The notes beneath the pieces were generated by a model. That model was not told where the DNA came from, did no database searches, and was given only the letters and a program-made list of their open reading frames with translations. A program made the translations under genes and the position numbers. Below, piece by piece: positions 1 through 8,648 of a stretch of 64,000 nt of DNA (its first letter is position 1; each line of letters opens with the position of its first letter). The stretch covers positions 124,001-188,000 of the forward strand of contig NZ_JAJERH010000001.1 in assembly GCF_016919725.2 (NCBI RefSeq). The letters run 5' to 3'. The stretch is from Virgibacillus sp. AGTR (GTDB lineage: Bacteria; Bacillota; Bacilli; Bacillales; Amphibacillaceae).

Positions 1-889
1 ATTCATCTAATTCCAATTTTGTCATTGGATAATTTTCTTGAATGACTCGTTTAGCTGGCTTGGTAAATCGATGCTGAATCATTTCAAACGTTAGATCCTT
101 TTTCGCTTTCGTTGATAAAGCTGCTTCTAATTTTTCAAACATTTCATGATACCCTTGCTTCCAACCATCATGTAGATAAATCGGGGCAACGATAAACCCT
201 AATGGGTATCCAGCCTCTGCTACCTTTACAGCAGCTTCAATACGTTCATTCAACCGAGATGTGCCAGGTTCAAAATATTTAATGATGTAGTCATCATTTA
301 TACTAAAACGAAATCGAGTTCGACCATTATGTTTTGCATCTAATAAATGATCAACATGTGCAAATTTGGTCACAAACCGTAATTGGCCATATTCCGATTC
401 GCCAAAGTATTCAATGGCCCGTTTTAAAGTATGTGTTAGGTGGTCTACTCCAACTATATCTGACGTACATGATGCCTCAAATCGTGTTGTTTCAGGCGCT
501 CTTTCGTCCATATATTGCTCTGCGGCTTCGAATATCTCATCTACATTGACGTAGGTCCGAATATACGGTTTACTTCCCATCGTTGTTTGTAAATAGCAAT
601 AATGACAATGCCCCATACATCCAGTAGCAAAAGGAATAGCATATTCAGCTGATGGCTTTGAGGTATCGAACTTTAAGGTCTTACGCAGTCCAACAACTAG
701 TGTAGACTTAGCTACTCGATATCTTTGAAAATGATTATCCCCCGGCAAATTTCTAACTTGATTATGAGATGTTGTTTCTCTAATCTCAATACCCATATCC
801 TCAAAATTCGTGATTAATTTTTTACCTAGTGGATATGTCAATGCATTAGGTTCAACATAGACAAGCTGTGGAACAAATGGTTTAACCAT
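1..889 (-). CDS. splB: Spore photoproduct lyase (C-terminus beyond window)
   Basis: Radical-SAM DNA repair enzyme that reverts the spore photoproduct thymine dimer during germination. The frame is open from an ATG at 889 to the window edge, giving 296 residues; the B. subtilis enzyme is about 342, so roughly the last 45 residues lie outside. Visible are the cluster motif CMGHCHYC with cysteines at residues 91, 95 and 98 (CX3CX2C), and a cysteine at 141 in EASCTSD, the position of the conserved hydrogen-donor cysteine of this family. The ribosome binding site GGAGA lies 6-7 bases upstream. The start overlaps the end of splA by 8 bases, so the two are translationally coupled. Identification is firm and implies a spore former. 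Confidence 0.96.
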   Translation of the reverse strand, partial: MVKPFVPQLVYVEPNALTYPLGKKLITNFEDMGIEIRETTSHNQVRNLPGDNHFQRYRVAKSTLVVGLRKTLKFDTSKPSAEYAIPFATGCMGHCHYCYLQTTMGSKPYIRTYVNVDEIFEAAEQYMDERAPETTRFEASCTSDIVGVDHLTHTLKRAIEYFGESEYGQLRFVTKFAHVDHLLDAKHNGRTRFRFSINDDYIIKYFEPGTSRLNERIEAAVKVAEAGYPLGFIVAPIYLHDGWKQGYHEMFEKLEAALSTKAKKDLTFEMIQHRFTKPAKRVIQENYPMTKLELDE

Positions 890-1139
890 AGTAGTCTCCT
901 TGTTCTGGTAAGCCAAAAGCTGCCTGATATGCCTCTTCGGCTTCATTAGCAGACTTATATACGGCAATCTCGTCCGTTAATGGATAATAGGTTTCATATA
1001 TAAACAGGGCTAATTCTTGTGGCAGTTCAGGATTTTCTACCACCGCCGCCTGTTGAACCTGGGCAACATCCTGTGCGTGCGGATTGCGAATGATAACATA
1101 AACTACTTCACCAGGTTGATACATATTATTAATCTCCAT
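882..1139 (-). CDS. splA: SplA-type regulator of spore photoproduct lyase
   Basis: Small (85 aa) acidic protein matching SplA, the TRAP-like protein encoded ahead of splB that acts as a negative regulator of the operon in B. subtilis. It begins with a MYQPGEVVYV segment and ends with a GDYYG tail. Two starts are possible: ATG at 1139 with a weak GGTG site, or ATG at 1124 preceded by GGAG at 9 bases; the second would give an 80-aa protein beginning MYQPG. It overlaps splB, so they form a two-gene operon. Confidence 0.9.
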   Translation of the reverse strand: MEINNMYQPGEVVYVIIRNPHAQDVAQVQQAAVVENPELPQELALFIYETYYPLTDEIAVYKSANEAEEAYQAAFGLPEQGDYYG

Positions 1140-1170
1140 CTAATCACCAAACTTCTACAATTATTATCCT

Positions 1171-1177
1171 TATTATG
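1171..1177 (-). promoter_or_regulatory. Candidate sigma-G -10 element for splAB
   Basis: On the minus strand the heptamer CATAATA matches the forespore sigma-G -10 consensus CATnnTA and lies 31-37 bases upstream of the splA start. No convincing sigma-G -35 is visible 17-18 bases further up. The assignment leans on the known forespore expression of splAB in B. subtilis. Confidence 0.3.
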
Positions 1178-1240
1178 TGCAATCACCATTGATTTAAAAC
1201 TAACAACCGTATTAATTTGCTATACTTTGCGCTATATATA

Positions 1241-1285
1241 TAAATAAAAATGAAGCGAACAAGCTATTCGCTTCATTTTTATTTA
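1241..1285 (-). terminator. Intrinsic terminator after the alcohol dehydrogenase
   Basis: A perfect 19-bp inverted repeat (1241-1259 and 1267-1285) around a 7-base loop, GC-rich at the loop-proximal end (GAAGCGAA/TTCGCTTC) and A/T-rich at the base, so both strands give a T-tract. It lies just past the stop of the minus-strand dehydrogenase gene and upstream of splA. Confidence 0.85.
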
Positions 1286-1300
1286 TAGTTATGGAAAATA

Positions 1301-2338
1301 CTATTCAGCCATTTTTACGATAGGCTTAATCGTCACACCATTCTTTGAATCTGCAAAGGCTTCATTAATTTGCTCGAACTCATAAAACTTAACTAATTTA
1401 TCAAACGGAAATTGTCCATTTTTATAATATTCAACTAGCTGAGGAATAAATACTTTAGGTATGGCGTCCCCTTCAATTACTCCCATAATCGTTTTGCCTT
1501 CTGCCATGATATCATTATGCACATCAAACGTTATTTCTGGTGTAACACCAACAATTGCACATTGTCCTAAAGGGCGAAGCGCATGTATGGATTGTTTTAC
1601 CACAGGAGGAACTCCAGTTGTATCAATGGCATAGTGCGTTCCCCCATTGGTTATTTCTTTTATTTCTTTCACAACATCCTCTGTCGTTTTACTATTTATA
1701 GCATGAGTTGCACCTAATTCTTTTGCCAATTCTAGACGACTCTCCTGAATATCTACAGCTATAATTTGCTTACATCCTTGAATCTTAGCAGCCATAACTG
1801 CGCTTAATCCAACAGCACCACTACCGTATATTGCAATTGATGAACCAAATTCGGGTTTTAATTTATTTAAAACGGTACCGCTGCCAGTTTGGATTCCACA
1901 TCCAAGTGGTCCTAATAATGCTAAGTCAACATCTTTATCGACTTTCACAACATTTTTCTCATTAGCAACAGCAAATGTTCCAAAAGAAGATTGTCCAAAG
2001 AAAGTGGATAATGCTTGTCCATTCTGATGAATTCTATATGTTCCATCCTCCATCTTTCCTCCGAAATTCAAATCATTGAATGCTAGACAAACAGATGGAT
2101 GCCCTGTTAAACAGTTTTCACAATGCCCGCATGAAGCAAATGCAATGACGACATGGTCGCCAGGCTCAATTGTAGTGACTGCATCTCCAACCTCTTGAAC
2201 AACACCTGACCCCTCATGACCCAGTACGGCGGGGAATGGTGCAAGGCCCGCATCTCTTGCTACTGCATCGGTATGACATACACCAGAAGCTACAATTTTA
2301 ATAACAACCTCATTGGGTTTAGGTTCAGAAAGCTCCAC
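1301..2338 (-). CDS. Zinc-dependent alcohol dehydrogenase (aryl-alcohol type), 5' end apparently damaged
   Basis: Medium-chain NAD(P)-dependent alcohol dehydrogenase. Catalytic zinc ligands are visible in GVCHTD and GHEGSG, the structural zinc site has four cysteines in CGHCENC...C, and the Rossmann motif is GSGAVGLS. Homology to the family's usual N-terminus continues in frame upstream of the GTG at 2338: codons at 2339-2389 read VQAAVTHSQGDDFKLEE, but an in-frame TAA sits immediately before the V where the family normally has its start Met. No ATG, GTG or TTG and no ribosome binding site are seen in that extension. The GTG at 2338 would remove about 17-19 residues of the first beta strand and has only a crowded AGAAGAG before it. 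The gene is therefore either expressed poorly or a young pseudogene. Confidence 0.75.
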   Translation of the reverse strand: MELSEPKPNEVVIKIVASGVCHTDAVARDAGLAPFPAVLGHEGSGVVQEVGDAVTTIEPGDHVVIAFASCGHCENCLTGHPSVCLAFNDLNFGGKMEDGTYRIHQNGQALSTFFGQSSFGTFAVANEKNVVKVDKDVDLALLGPLGCGIQTGSGTVLNKLKPEFGSSIAIYGSGAVGLSAVMAAKIQGCKQIIAVDIQESRLELAKELGATHAINSKTTEDVVKEIKEITNGGTHYAIDTTGVPPVVKQSIHALRPLGQCAIVGVTPEITFDVHNDIMAEGKTIMGVIEGDAIPKVFIPQLVEYYKNGQFPFDKLVKFYEFEQINEAFADSKNGVTIKPIVKMAE

Positions 2339-2557
2339 CTCTTCTAGTTTAAAATCATCACCTTGACTATGTGTAACAGCTGCTTGAACTTAGTTATTTA
2401 TAATTATTTAGTTACTATATATTATTATACACTGATATATCGGAACTAACGATAAATGTGCTTGAGACAAGACAAAATACTGCATCATACCAAAACAAGT
2501 AAGCTTCATGCCATATGTCCATCTAGAATATGTTACCCATCAAAACGCTAAAATAGT

Positions 2558-2597
2558 AAAAAGGTAAACAAGTTACGGTAAACTCGTTCACCTTTTT
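2558..2597 (-). terminator. Intrinsic terminator after the DUF981 gene
   Basis: Arms 2558-2574 and 2581-2597 (17 bp, two G-T type mismatches) with an ACGGTA loop. The minus-strand arm ends in a T-run. It lies 30 bases past the stop of the gene at 2627. Confidence 0.8.
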
Positions 2598-2626
2598 AAA
2601 CTGTATAACAGCCAAGAACAAATGAA

Positions 2627-3349
2627 TCACATCGTGTTAACAATTAGTCCGATATGGGTAAAATAATTCATCACACCAAATAAAACAAAAACCCATCCTG
2701 CAATAGTCCAAGCCATTTTAATAATGATTAATAAGCTTTTATTAGGCTTTGGCTTTAGGATAAATGGAAATAACACTGCCCCCAGCCCTGTAATCGCGTA
2801 TAATCCTGAAATAAACATTGCCTCGATTAGCGGATAATCTGCAAATGCACCCGAAATCGGTTCTTCTGGTGGAGCAGCAAATAACTGATAAGTTACTCCA
2901 GCAATCGCCACTGAAAAAAGTGCTAGCCCCATTGCTGCAGCAAAATAAGCTAATGGTTTTAACAAATAAGGTAGCTCCTGTTGTAACTTTTCAGAAACCG
3001 TCTTATTATGGTTCATATTTATACCTTCAGCCATATATACGTTTGACTTTCTCCATAATAAAATAGCAGCTGCCAACAACATTACCCCAAAAGCTAAGGA
3101 TGGTTCTCCAAAGATGATATCATCGAAGGGAAATCCAATTTTAGACAACGGCCATGTTAAGCTCATATGCGTACCAGTTATTGTAAGGATAAAACCAGGG
3201 ATAGCAAAGCCAATGGCCCACCCCTCCAGCTGTCCAACGCGCCCTCTGTTCACATGTGATGCAAATCGCAGAATTAATAATAAACCTACACCAGTTGCTA
3301 CCACCATAATCGTATTATACACCTGCGTTACTGACCAATCGATAACCAT
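2627..3349 (-). CDS. DUF981 family integral membrane protein
   Basis: Polytopic membrane protein of about 240 aa with roughly six to seven hydrophobic segments, resembling the DUF981 family of uncharacterised membrane proteins. The start chosen is the ATG at 3349 (MVIDWS), which has AAGGGGGAGT four bases upstream; an upstream ATG at 3373 would place that ribosome binding site inside the coding region. It is the last gene of a minus-strand run that begins with the AraC/PEP-hydrolase fusion, 53 bases after the stand-alone PEP-hydrolase-like gene, and has its own terminator. No catalytic motif is apparent. A role in transport or sensing for the neighbouring enzymes is only a guess. Confidence 0.7.
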   Translation of the reverse strand: MVIDWSVTQVYNTIMVVATGVGLLLILRFASHVNRGRVGQLEGWAIGFAIPGFILTITGTHMSLTWPLSKIGFPFDDIIFGEPSLAFGVMLLAAAILLWRKSNVYMAEGINMNHNKTVSEKLQQELPYLLKPLAYFAAAMGLALFSVAIAGVTYQLFAAPPEEPISGAFADYPLIEAMFISGLYAITGLGAVLFPFILKPKPNKSLLIIIKMAWTIAGWVFVLFGVMNYFTHIGLIVNTM

Positions 3350-3402
3350 TTGTACTCCCCCTTGTTTAAACATTTCTTCCCATTATAGCTAAATTAATTA
3401 CG

Positions 3403-4227
3403 TTAGTTTCGAATATCTTTAAAAGCTTCTGCTTGCTCTTTGATACCTTTTTCAGCAGCAAACCTTTCAATACTTGATGCTCCAAAGAATCCTACAATAC
3501 CATCTACTCTTTCGATTACATATGCTGCATCTTCCGGTTCGGCTATCGGTCCACCATGACAAATAGCTGTAATATCTGGATTTACGGACTTCCCAGCATC
3601 GATGATTTTTTGAATTCTTTCTACACAGTCATCTAAAGTTAACGCAGTTTTAGCTCCAATCGTTCCTTTTGTTGTGAGTCCCATATGCGCAACCAATATG
3701 TCTGCTCCAGCTTCCGCCATTTTTCTCGCTTGCTCCTCATCAAACACATACGGAGTTGTGAGCATATCTAATTCATGCGCTTTTTTAATCATATCAACCT
3801 CAAGATCATATCCCATGCCCGTTTCCTCTAGATTTTGTCTGAACACCCCATCAATCAAACCAACCGTAGGGAAATTCTGTACACCACTAAAGCCTTGTGA
3901 CTTTAATTGCTTTAGAAATACATCCATCACTCTAAATGGATCTGTACCATTCACCCCTGCAAGTACAGGTGTGTGATGAACAACTGGTAACACTTCGCTC
4001 CCCATTTCTACAACAATTTGGTTTGCATCACCATACGAAAGTAATCCTGCTAATGATCCACGACCAGCCATCCGATATCGACCAGAATTATAAACAATTA
4101 GCATATCCGCACCACCAGCTTCACTACTTTTAGCAGTTATACCTGTGCCAGCTCCCACACCTAATAATATTTTCCCTTCATTGACCTCTTCTTTAAATCG
4201 ATTTAAAATTTCTTCGCGTGAATACAA
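3403..4227 (-). CDS. PEP-hydrolase-like TIM-barrel protein (Tm-1 C-terminal domain type)
   Basis: A 274-aa predicted TIM-barrel enzyme of the phosphoenolpyruvate-hydrolase-like family (Pfam PEP_hydrolase). Characteristic stretches are [21 protein letters not shown] near the N-terminus, [11 protein letters not shown] around residue 115 and CHGGPI...FFGASSIER near the end. The same domain forms the C-terminal half of the plant and fungal Tm-1 proteins. The start is TTG at 4227, preceded by AAGGAGAG at 7 bases, two bases after the stop of the UPF0261 gene, so translation is probably coupled. The substrate is unknown; the family name reflects weak annotation, not a proven reaction. Confidence 0.85.
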   Translation of the reverse strand: MYSREEILNRFKEEVNEGKILLGVGAGTGITAKSSEAGGADMLIVYNSGRYRMAGRGSLAGLLSYGDANQIVVEMGSEVLPVVHHTPVLAGVNGTDPFRVMDVFLKQLKSQGFSGVQNFPTVGLIDGVFRQNLEETGMGYDLEVDMIKKAHELDMLTTPYVFDEEQARKMAEAGADILVAHMGLTTKGTIGAKTALTLDDCVERIQKIIDAGKSVNPDITAICHGGPIAEPEDAAYVIERVDGIVGFFGASSIERFAAEKGIKEQAEAFKDIRN

Positions 4228-4228
4228 T

Positions 4229-5455
4229 TTAGTTCTCTCCTTTTTTAGCTTCCATTAATTGAATTAACTTTTCAGCTGCCGCTTCAGCAAAAGCTTTGTC
4301 ATTAATAACATTATCAAGCTCTATCAATTGTACTTTTGAACGATCTACTTTTTCCTTTAACGTATCAAATAACATCGTATCCTCTTCAGGACCATAAAAG
4401 TCCTGTCCCTTTACATCTAGTCCAGAAAGCCCTTTTAGCGGTAATATAAGAGCAGTATCTCCCTCAGCCTTATTTAATTTGGCTGCGATAGCTTCACCGA
4501 TTTGCTTATTTTCTTCAACGCTCGTACGCATTAATGTAACGGTAGGGTTATGCCTATAAAAATTTCGACCCGCGTAATGCTTTGGAACAGTATCATACGG
4601 TCCGAAGTTCACCATGTCCATTGCACCAACAGATACAACCTGAGGAATACGATGTTTCGCCGCTGCTTCTAATCGATGTGGGCCAGCTGCTAATACACCA
4701 CCAAATAGCTCATCTGCCCATTCTGTTGTTGTTAAATCAAGCACACCCTTAATAAAACCATTCTCAATAAGGTTTTCCATTGTACGGCCACCAACTCCTG
4801 TAGCATGGAAAATTAATGTTTCATATCCCTGTTTTTCCAAATATGCTTTTGCATAGTTAATACAGGGAGTCGTTAACCCAAACATTGTCGCAGCGATTAA
4901 AGGTTTTTTTTCAATCGTTGTTTTGTTTTCATATGTCAGCATTCCAGCAATTGCAAAGACTGCATTTGTGAAGATTTTGGTAGAAATAGAGTTTAATCCA
5001 GCTACATCAACAATAGAAGGGTACATCATAATATCACTTGTCCCAACATATGGCTCCGTATTTCCGGATGCAACTGTTGATACCATAACTTTTGGTACAC
5101 CGATAGGCAGTGCTCTCATGCCAGGTGTAACGATAGAAGTACCTCCTGTTCCACCAAAAGATAGAATGCCGTCAAATTTTCCTTCATCATATAGTTTTGG
5201 CAGTAGTAGTTCCATACCTTTAGAGAGGACGAGCGTAGCATGAGCTCGATCCTTTGCCGCTACGATTTGTTGTTTATCTTCCCCAGCCGCAACAAATACC
5301 TCTGTATTAGATACATCTGGAGGAAAAACAGGGTCGAAAACACCTGTATGAATAGTCAATGTTTGAAACCCAAGTGATTCAATCAACTCTTTAACGTATT
5401 GAAACTCTTTACCCTTTGAATCAAAAGTACCTGCTAATGCAATTGTTTTCGACAT
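4229..5455 (-). CDS. UPF0261 / Tm-1-like ATP-binding domain protein
   Basis: A protein of about 408 aa matching the Tm-1-like ATP-binding family (UPF0261), which forms the N-terminal half of the tomato Tm-1 antiviral protein. Motifs include [11 protein letters not shown] at the start, GGTGGTS near residue 105, a [11 protein letters not shown] segment near 133 and [11 protein letters not shown] near 220. The ATG at 5455 is preferred over the TTG at 5461 because AAGGGGAG is 7 bases from the former and abuts the latter. It is followed immediately by the PEP-hydrolase-like gene. In Tm-1 the two domains are one polypeptide, so the two gene products very likely act together. The bacterial function is not established. 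Confidence 0.87.
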   Translation of the reverse strand: MSKTIALAGTFDSKGKEFQYVKELIESLGFQTLTIHTGVFDPVFPPDVSNTEVFVAAGEDKQQIVAAKDRAHATLVLSKGMELLLPKLYDEGKFDGILSFGGTGGTSIVTPGMRALPIGVPKVMVSTVASGNTEPYVGTSDIMMYPSIVDVAGLNSISTKIFTNAVFAIAGMLTYENKTTIEKKPLIAATMFGLTTPCINYAKAYLEKQGYETLIFHATGVGGRTMENLIENGFIKGVLDLTTTEWADELFGGVLAAGPHRLEAAAKHRIPQVVSVGAMDMVNFGPYDTVPKHYAGRNFYRHNPTVTLMRTSVEENKQIGEAIAAKLNKAEGDTALILPLKGLSGLDVKGQDFYGPEEDTMLFDTLKEKVDRSKVQLIELDNVINDKAFAEAAAEKLIQLMEAKKGEN

Positions 5456-5550
5456 TTCCAACTCCCCTTTTCTTTTAATAATTTAAAAACGTAACATCTA
5501 CCTTTGCTAGCTGGCTACACATTCAATTTTGGTTAGGTTAAATCTGTTAT

Positions 5551-5715
5551 TTAGTCTACAATGTCCTGTCCTGCTTTAAAGGTAGCTGGAGGAAAAGTTA
5601 AAATTGCTCCAGAAAACTTCGCACGAAAAAAGCGATATCTTTTCAAGGATGTGATGACATTAGCAATGACCCATTGCTTCAGTGCGGGGTAATCTCTATC
5701 TTTTTGCAATTTCAA
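5551..5715 (-). CDS. Possible small ORF between the regulator and the UPF0261 gene
   Basis: A 54-codon frame from TTG at 5715 to TAA at 5551, with GAGGG five bases before the start. The predicted peptide is basic and aromatic in the middle (VITSLKRYRFFRAKF) and not obviously a membrane or secreted peptide. I do not recognise it. It lies inside an inverted-repeat segment (5617-5755), so it could equally be the remains of a mobile element's gene. Confidence 0.25.
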   Translation of the reverse strand: MKLQKDRDYPALKQWVIANVITSLKRYRFFRAKFSGAILTFPPATFKAGQDIVD

Positions 5716-5755
5716 TTTATCCCTCTATCCCAATGATATCGCTTTCTTCGCGGAA
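5617..5755. repeat. Imperfect inverted repeats enclosing about 95 bp (MITE-like or long hairpin)
   Basis: The left arm 5617-5639 and right arm 5735-5755 are imperfect complements sharing AAAGCGATATC/GATATCGCTTT plus flanking GCGAA-type bases. An internal GCAATG/CATTGC repeat is also present. It could be a small non-autonomous element or an RNA structure between the regulator and the enzyme genes. Only one copy is seen in the window. Confidence 0.4.
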
Positions 5756-5766
5756 AATTAATGTAT

Positions 5767-6978
5767 TTATGTTCGTTTATTTTGTCCTAATGTTTGTTTT
5801 TTATATTGCTTGGGTGATAATCCATATCTTTTTTTAAATATCTTACTAAATTGCGTATAGTTTGGATAACCAACCATTTCTGAAATTGTCGAAAAAGGAA
5901 GATCTTTTTCGTACATAATTTCAATGGCCCTATTTAATCGAAAGTTAATTAAATAGTTAACGAATGAAATCCCCATCTCTCCTTTAAACAATGTGCTTAA
6001 ATAAGTCCTAGATAGGTTTAAGATACTCGCAAGATCATTCAAGGTAATTTGCTCCATATAATGTGTACTTATATAATCTTTAATAAACGCAATATAATCT
6101 TGTTTACTACTAAAGCCGTTTATAATTTTTTGCATAAATTCTTCATACTTCACATCATACGTTTGCTTAAATGACTTGGTTATTTTCATAATAAGTTGCT
6201 CTGCTGGTATCCTTTCAAAGACAGAACCACCGATATAACCATTTATATCCGTTCCATCATACATAAACTGTACATCAATTGGCTTGTTAACTGGCCCCCC
6301 GTAAACCATCTTAATGACAGGCCGATTAAATTGATTACATACACTAAATATGGCTATTGCTATTCGTTTGGCTGATTGCAAGGATTGTATTTGTTTTGCG
6401 CCTAGTATCCCACCTGTTGTTAAACCAAGGTGGACACATATGATATCTGCGCCAGCTTGTAGCATGGCTTTTGCTTGGCTTTCATTAAAGACAAAGGCAA
6501 CAGTAAACAGGCCACGTTGACTTGCAATACGAATTGCCTCAACTTCCCTTTGATACGATATTCCTTGCTCCTCGAGTGCTTCGCGAAAATCACCATCAAT
6601 TAATCCTAGTGTTGGATAGTTATTTATTCCAGCAAAACCATGATCCTGAATCTTTTTTATGTAAGCCTCTAAATTAATCGTTGGATCAGTTGCAAACAAA
6701 CCAAAAATGGTGGGTATTTTTTTAATTACAGGCAATAATTCCTTTAGAGCAAAATCCATAACGACGCTATTACTATTTGCATATGGCATAAACCCAGCAA
6801 GTGAGCTAACACCCATTTGACGAAATCGACCCGAACTTAACGCCAGTATAAAATCTGCACCACCTTGTTCCGCATATTTTGCTGTTAAACCAGATCCAGT
6901 AGCTACACCAATGATATGATTTTTAGTTTTTAGTTGTTTATATAAATTATCTAAAATCTTTTCTTTAACCGATTCCAT
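5767..6978 (-). CDS. AraC-family regulator fused to a PEP-hydrolase-like TIM barrel
   Basis: A two-domain protein of about 403 aa. Residues 1 to about 275 repeat the TIM-barrel fold of the stand-alone protein encoded at 3403-4227 (GVATGSGLTAKYAEQGGAD, NNYPTLGLIDG, VYGGPVNKP, GGSVFERIP). The last 100 residues are an AraC/XylS DNA-binding domain with two helix-turn-helices, including SRTYLSTLFKGEMGISF and the signature GYPNYTQFSKIFKKRYGLSP. The ATG at 6978 (MESVKEK) is favoured because GGAG lies 7 bases upstream; the frame extends to a GTG at 7020 without a good site. It precedes the UPF0261 and PEP-hydrolase-like genes on the same strand, so it probably senses the ligand or product that its enzyme cousin handles. 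This is an unusual architecture for a regulator. Confidence 0.88.
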   Translation of the reverse strand: MESVKEKILDNLYKQLKTKNHIIGVATGSGLTAKYAEQGGADFILALSSGRFRQMGVSSLAGFMPYANSNSVVMDFALKELLPVIKKIPTIFGLFATDPTINLEAYIKKIQDHGFAGINNYPTLGLIDGDFREALEEQGISYQREVEAIRIASQRGLFTVAFVFNESQAKAMLQAGADIICVHLGLTTGGILGAKQIQSLQSAKRIAIAIFSVCNQFNRPVIKMVYGGPVNKPIDVQFMYDGTDINGYIGGSVFERIPAEQLIMKITKSFKQTYDVKYEEFMQKIINGFSSKQDYIAFIKDYISTHYMEQITLNDLASILNLSRTYLSTLFKGEMGISFVNYLINFRLNRAIEIMYEKDLPFSTISEMVGYPNYTQFSKIFKKRYGLSPKQYKKQTLGQNKRT

Positions 6979-7225
6979 TTTTATTCTCCATGAAACATTA
7001 TTTACGTGCAGTGGTGCCACTCCGCGTATTGTTCTTATTTAATCCATCATAGCATATAGAGACAGATTACTATAATGAAAATAAAATATGTAGGAAAACG
7101 AAACTACCTAATAATCTAGCCTTGACTATGCTACTTAGCAAACATGTGCCCTTTCATTTACAATATAAAAGGTTTTCCATACAATATTGATAACATAGGG
7201 CACTCTTTTATATACTAGTTCACTT

Positions 7226-8440
7226 TTATGGAAGAAGATAATAAACCATACTTCCTAAATAATTCCCAATCACATAACCTAATGTACCAACTAACATAAT
7301 CGGAACAATTAATTTCGTCCAACCTTTAGCAATTGCAAAAGCAGCAGCGGTTGTAGGGCCACCAATATTAGCATTACTAGCAACTATCATTTCTTCAAGA
7401 CTGAATTTAAACAGCTTGCCAACTGTAAATGTTACTAGCATGTTGAATAGAACCATAATAGCTAAAAACAACAATAATAAAGGTGCGTTACTAATAAGTA
7501 GTGGAAGTGATGCCGGGACTCCAATTACTACAAAGAAAATATAAATTAAATACGTACCTATTTCTTGAGCACCATGAATATTTTCAAAGAAACGATGGAA
7601 GACAGTGACGACAAAAACGGTAATACTCGTTAGCATTAAATAACCATCGCCGAATAAACCATTTAATACATTGTAAAAGAAACCAACACCTTCTCCTGAT
7701 GGAATCCATTGGTCAATAACTTCAGCAAGTTTAAACGAGATTGCTACTAGTGCAAATGCTATACCAATAGCAAAAGCAATATCTTTTAATGAAACTTCTT
7801 TTCGTTTCCAATAGGTACGAACTCCATTCTCTTGAGAATCATTATTGTTTTGTTCCAATTCATCGAGGTAAGGTGTATGGAACCTGTTACGAATGAATGT
7901 TATTGCTGGCAGCATAATTAGAGTAAAAAAGTAAAGCGCCATAAGAATATTATCAGCCACTATAGCAGAAGAAGCCAATTCGCCTGGTACCTCAAGCTTA
8001 GCTGACAAAGCAGCAAAGTTCACGCCTCCACCTGTATAGGAACCTGTTTCTAATCCTGTAATCTTTGTAGCATTTGGAATCCATTGATGCATAGACATAT
8101 AAGCAACAAAGCCCCCGATTACAGTACCTATTGAACTAATAAGAAACAGCAATAACATTCTGCCGCTTTCATTCCATATTTTCTTAAGATTTGCCTGGAA
8201 TAATAACAGCGGAATAGCAAGTGGGACAACATATGACCAAACAGCATCGTAAGCAGGTGCTTGACTTGGAATCACATTTATATTTACGAGAACCATCGCA
8301 CCAACAAGAGCGATAATAGCACCCGTCACCTTGGAGGCCCACTTATATTTTTGTTCTAAGCATATGCTTACAGCAGCCCAACCTGCCATAAAGGCCCATA
8401 ACAACCATGTATCTTCTGAACTTATAATTGATGTAATCAT
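7226..8440 (-). CDS. DUF819 (YjcL-like) membrane protein
   Basis: A 404-aa polytopic membrane protein with about 10-12 hydrophobic segments, matching the DUF819 family that includes B. subtilis YjcL. The conserved stretches TGSYTGGGVNFAAL (around residue 130) and ASNANIGGPTTAAAFA (around residue 355) are the repeated glycine-rich motifs of this transporter-like family. The substrate is unknown. It is divergent from the DUF899 gene with a 208-bp gap and is downstream of no other minus-strand gene within 200 bp, so it is probably monocistronic. Confidence 0.85.
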   Translation of the reverse strand: MITSIISSEDTWLLWAFMAGWAAVSICLEQKYKWASKVTGAIIALVGAMVLVNINVIPSQAPAYDAVWSYVVPLAIPLLLFQANLKKIWNESGRMLLLFLISSIGTVIGGFVAYMSMHQWIPNATKITGLETGSYTGGGVNFAALSAKLEVPGELASSAIVADNILMALYFFTLIMLPAITFIRNRFHTPYLDELEQNNNDSQENGVRTYWKRKEVSLKDIAFAIGIAFALVAISFKLAEVIDQWIPSGEGVGFFYNVLNGLFGDGYLMLTSITVFVVTVFHRFFENIHGAQEIGTYLIYIFFVVIGVPASLPLLISNAPLLLLFLAIMVLFNMLVTFTVGKLFKFSLEEMIVASNANIGGPTTAAAFAIAKGWTKLIVPIMLVGTLGYVIGNYLGSMVYYLLP

Positions 8441-8648
8441 GCCAACCCCCCTTTAATTGTTGATAGTTAATACCCCTAGTTCGTCTATCATAAAAATACT
8501 AATTATAATATAGAATTTTCTAATTATTGTCAAGAGGAAATAACTCCTTTTATGTAGATCATATAGCAATAAAAGAGAAACCCTTCCTTCTTCTATATGC
8601 TATTCTTTGCTTACCGAAAGAATATACTTGAGAAAGGAATGATTATTT

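Noticed and set aside
882-1247. Plus-strand ORFs over splA and similar antisense frames across the window
   Set aside because: They lie opposite well-supported genes, mirror their codon structure and lack ribosome binding sites.
7145-7200. GTGCCCT/AGGGCAC repeat before the DUF819 stop as a terminator
   Set aside because: The loop is about 45 bases and the arms only 7 bp, with no adjacent T-run in the needed direction.
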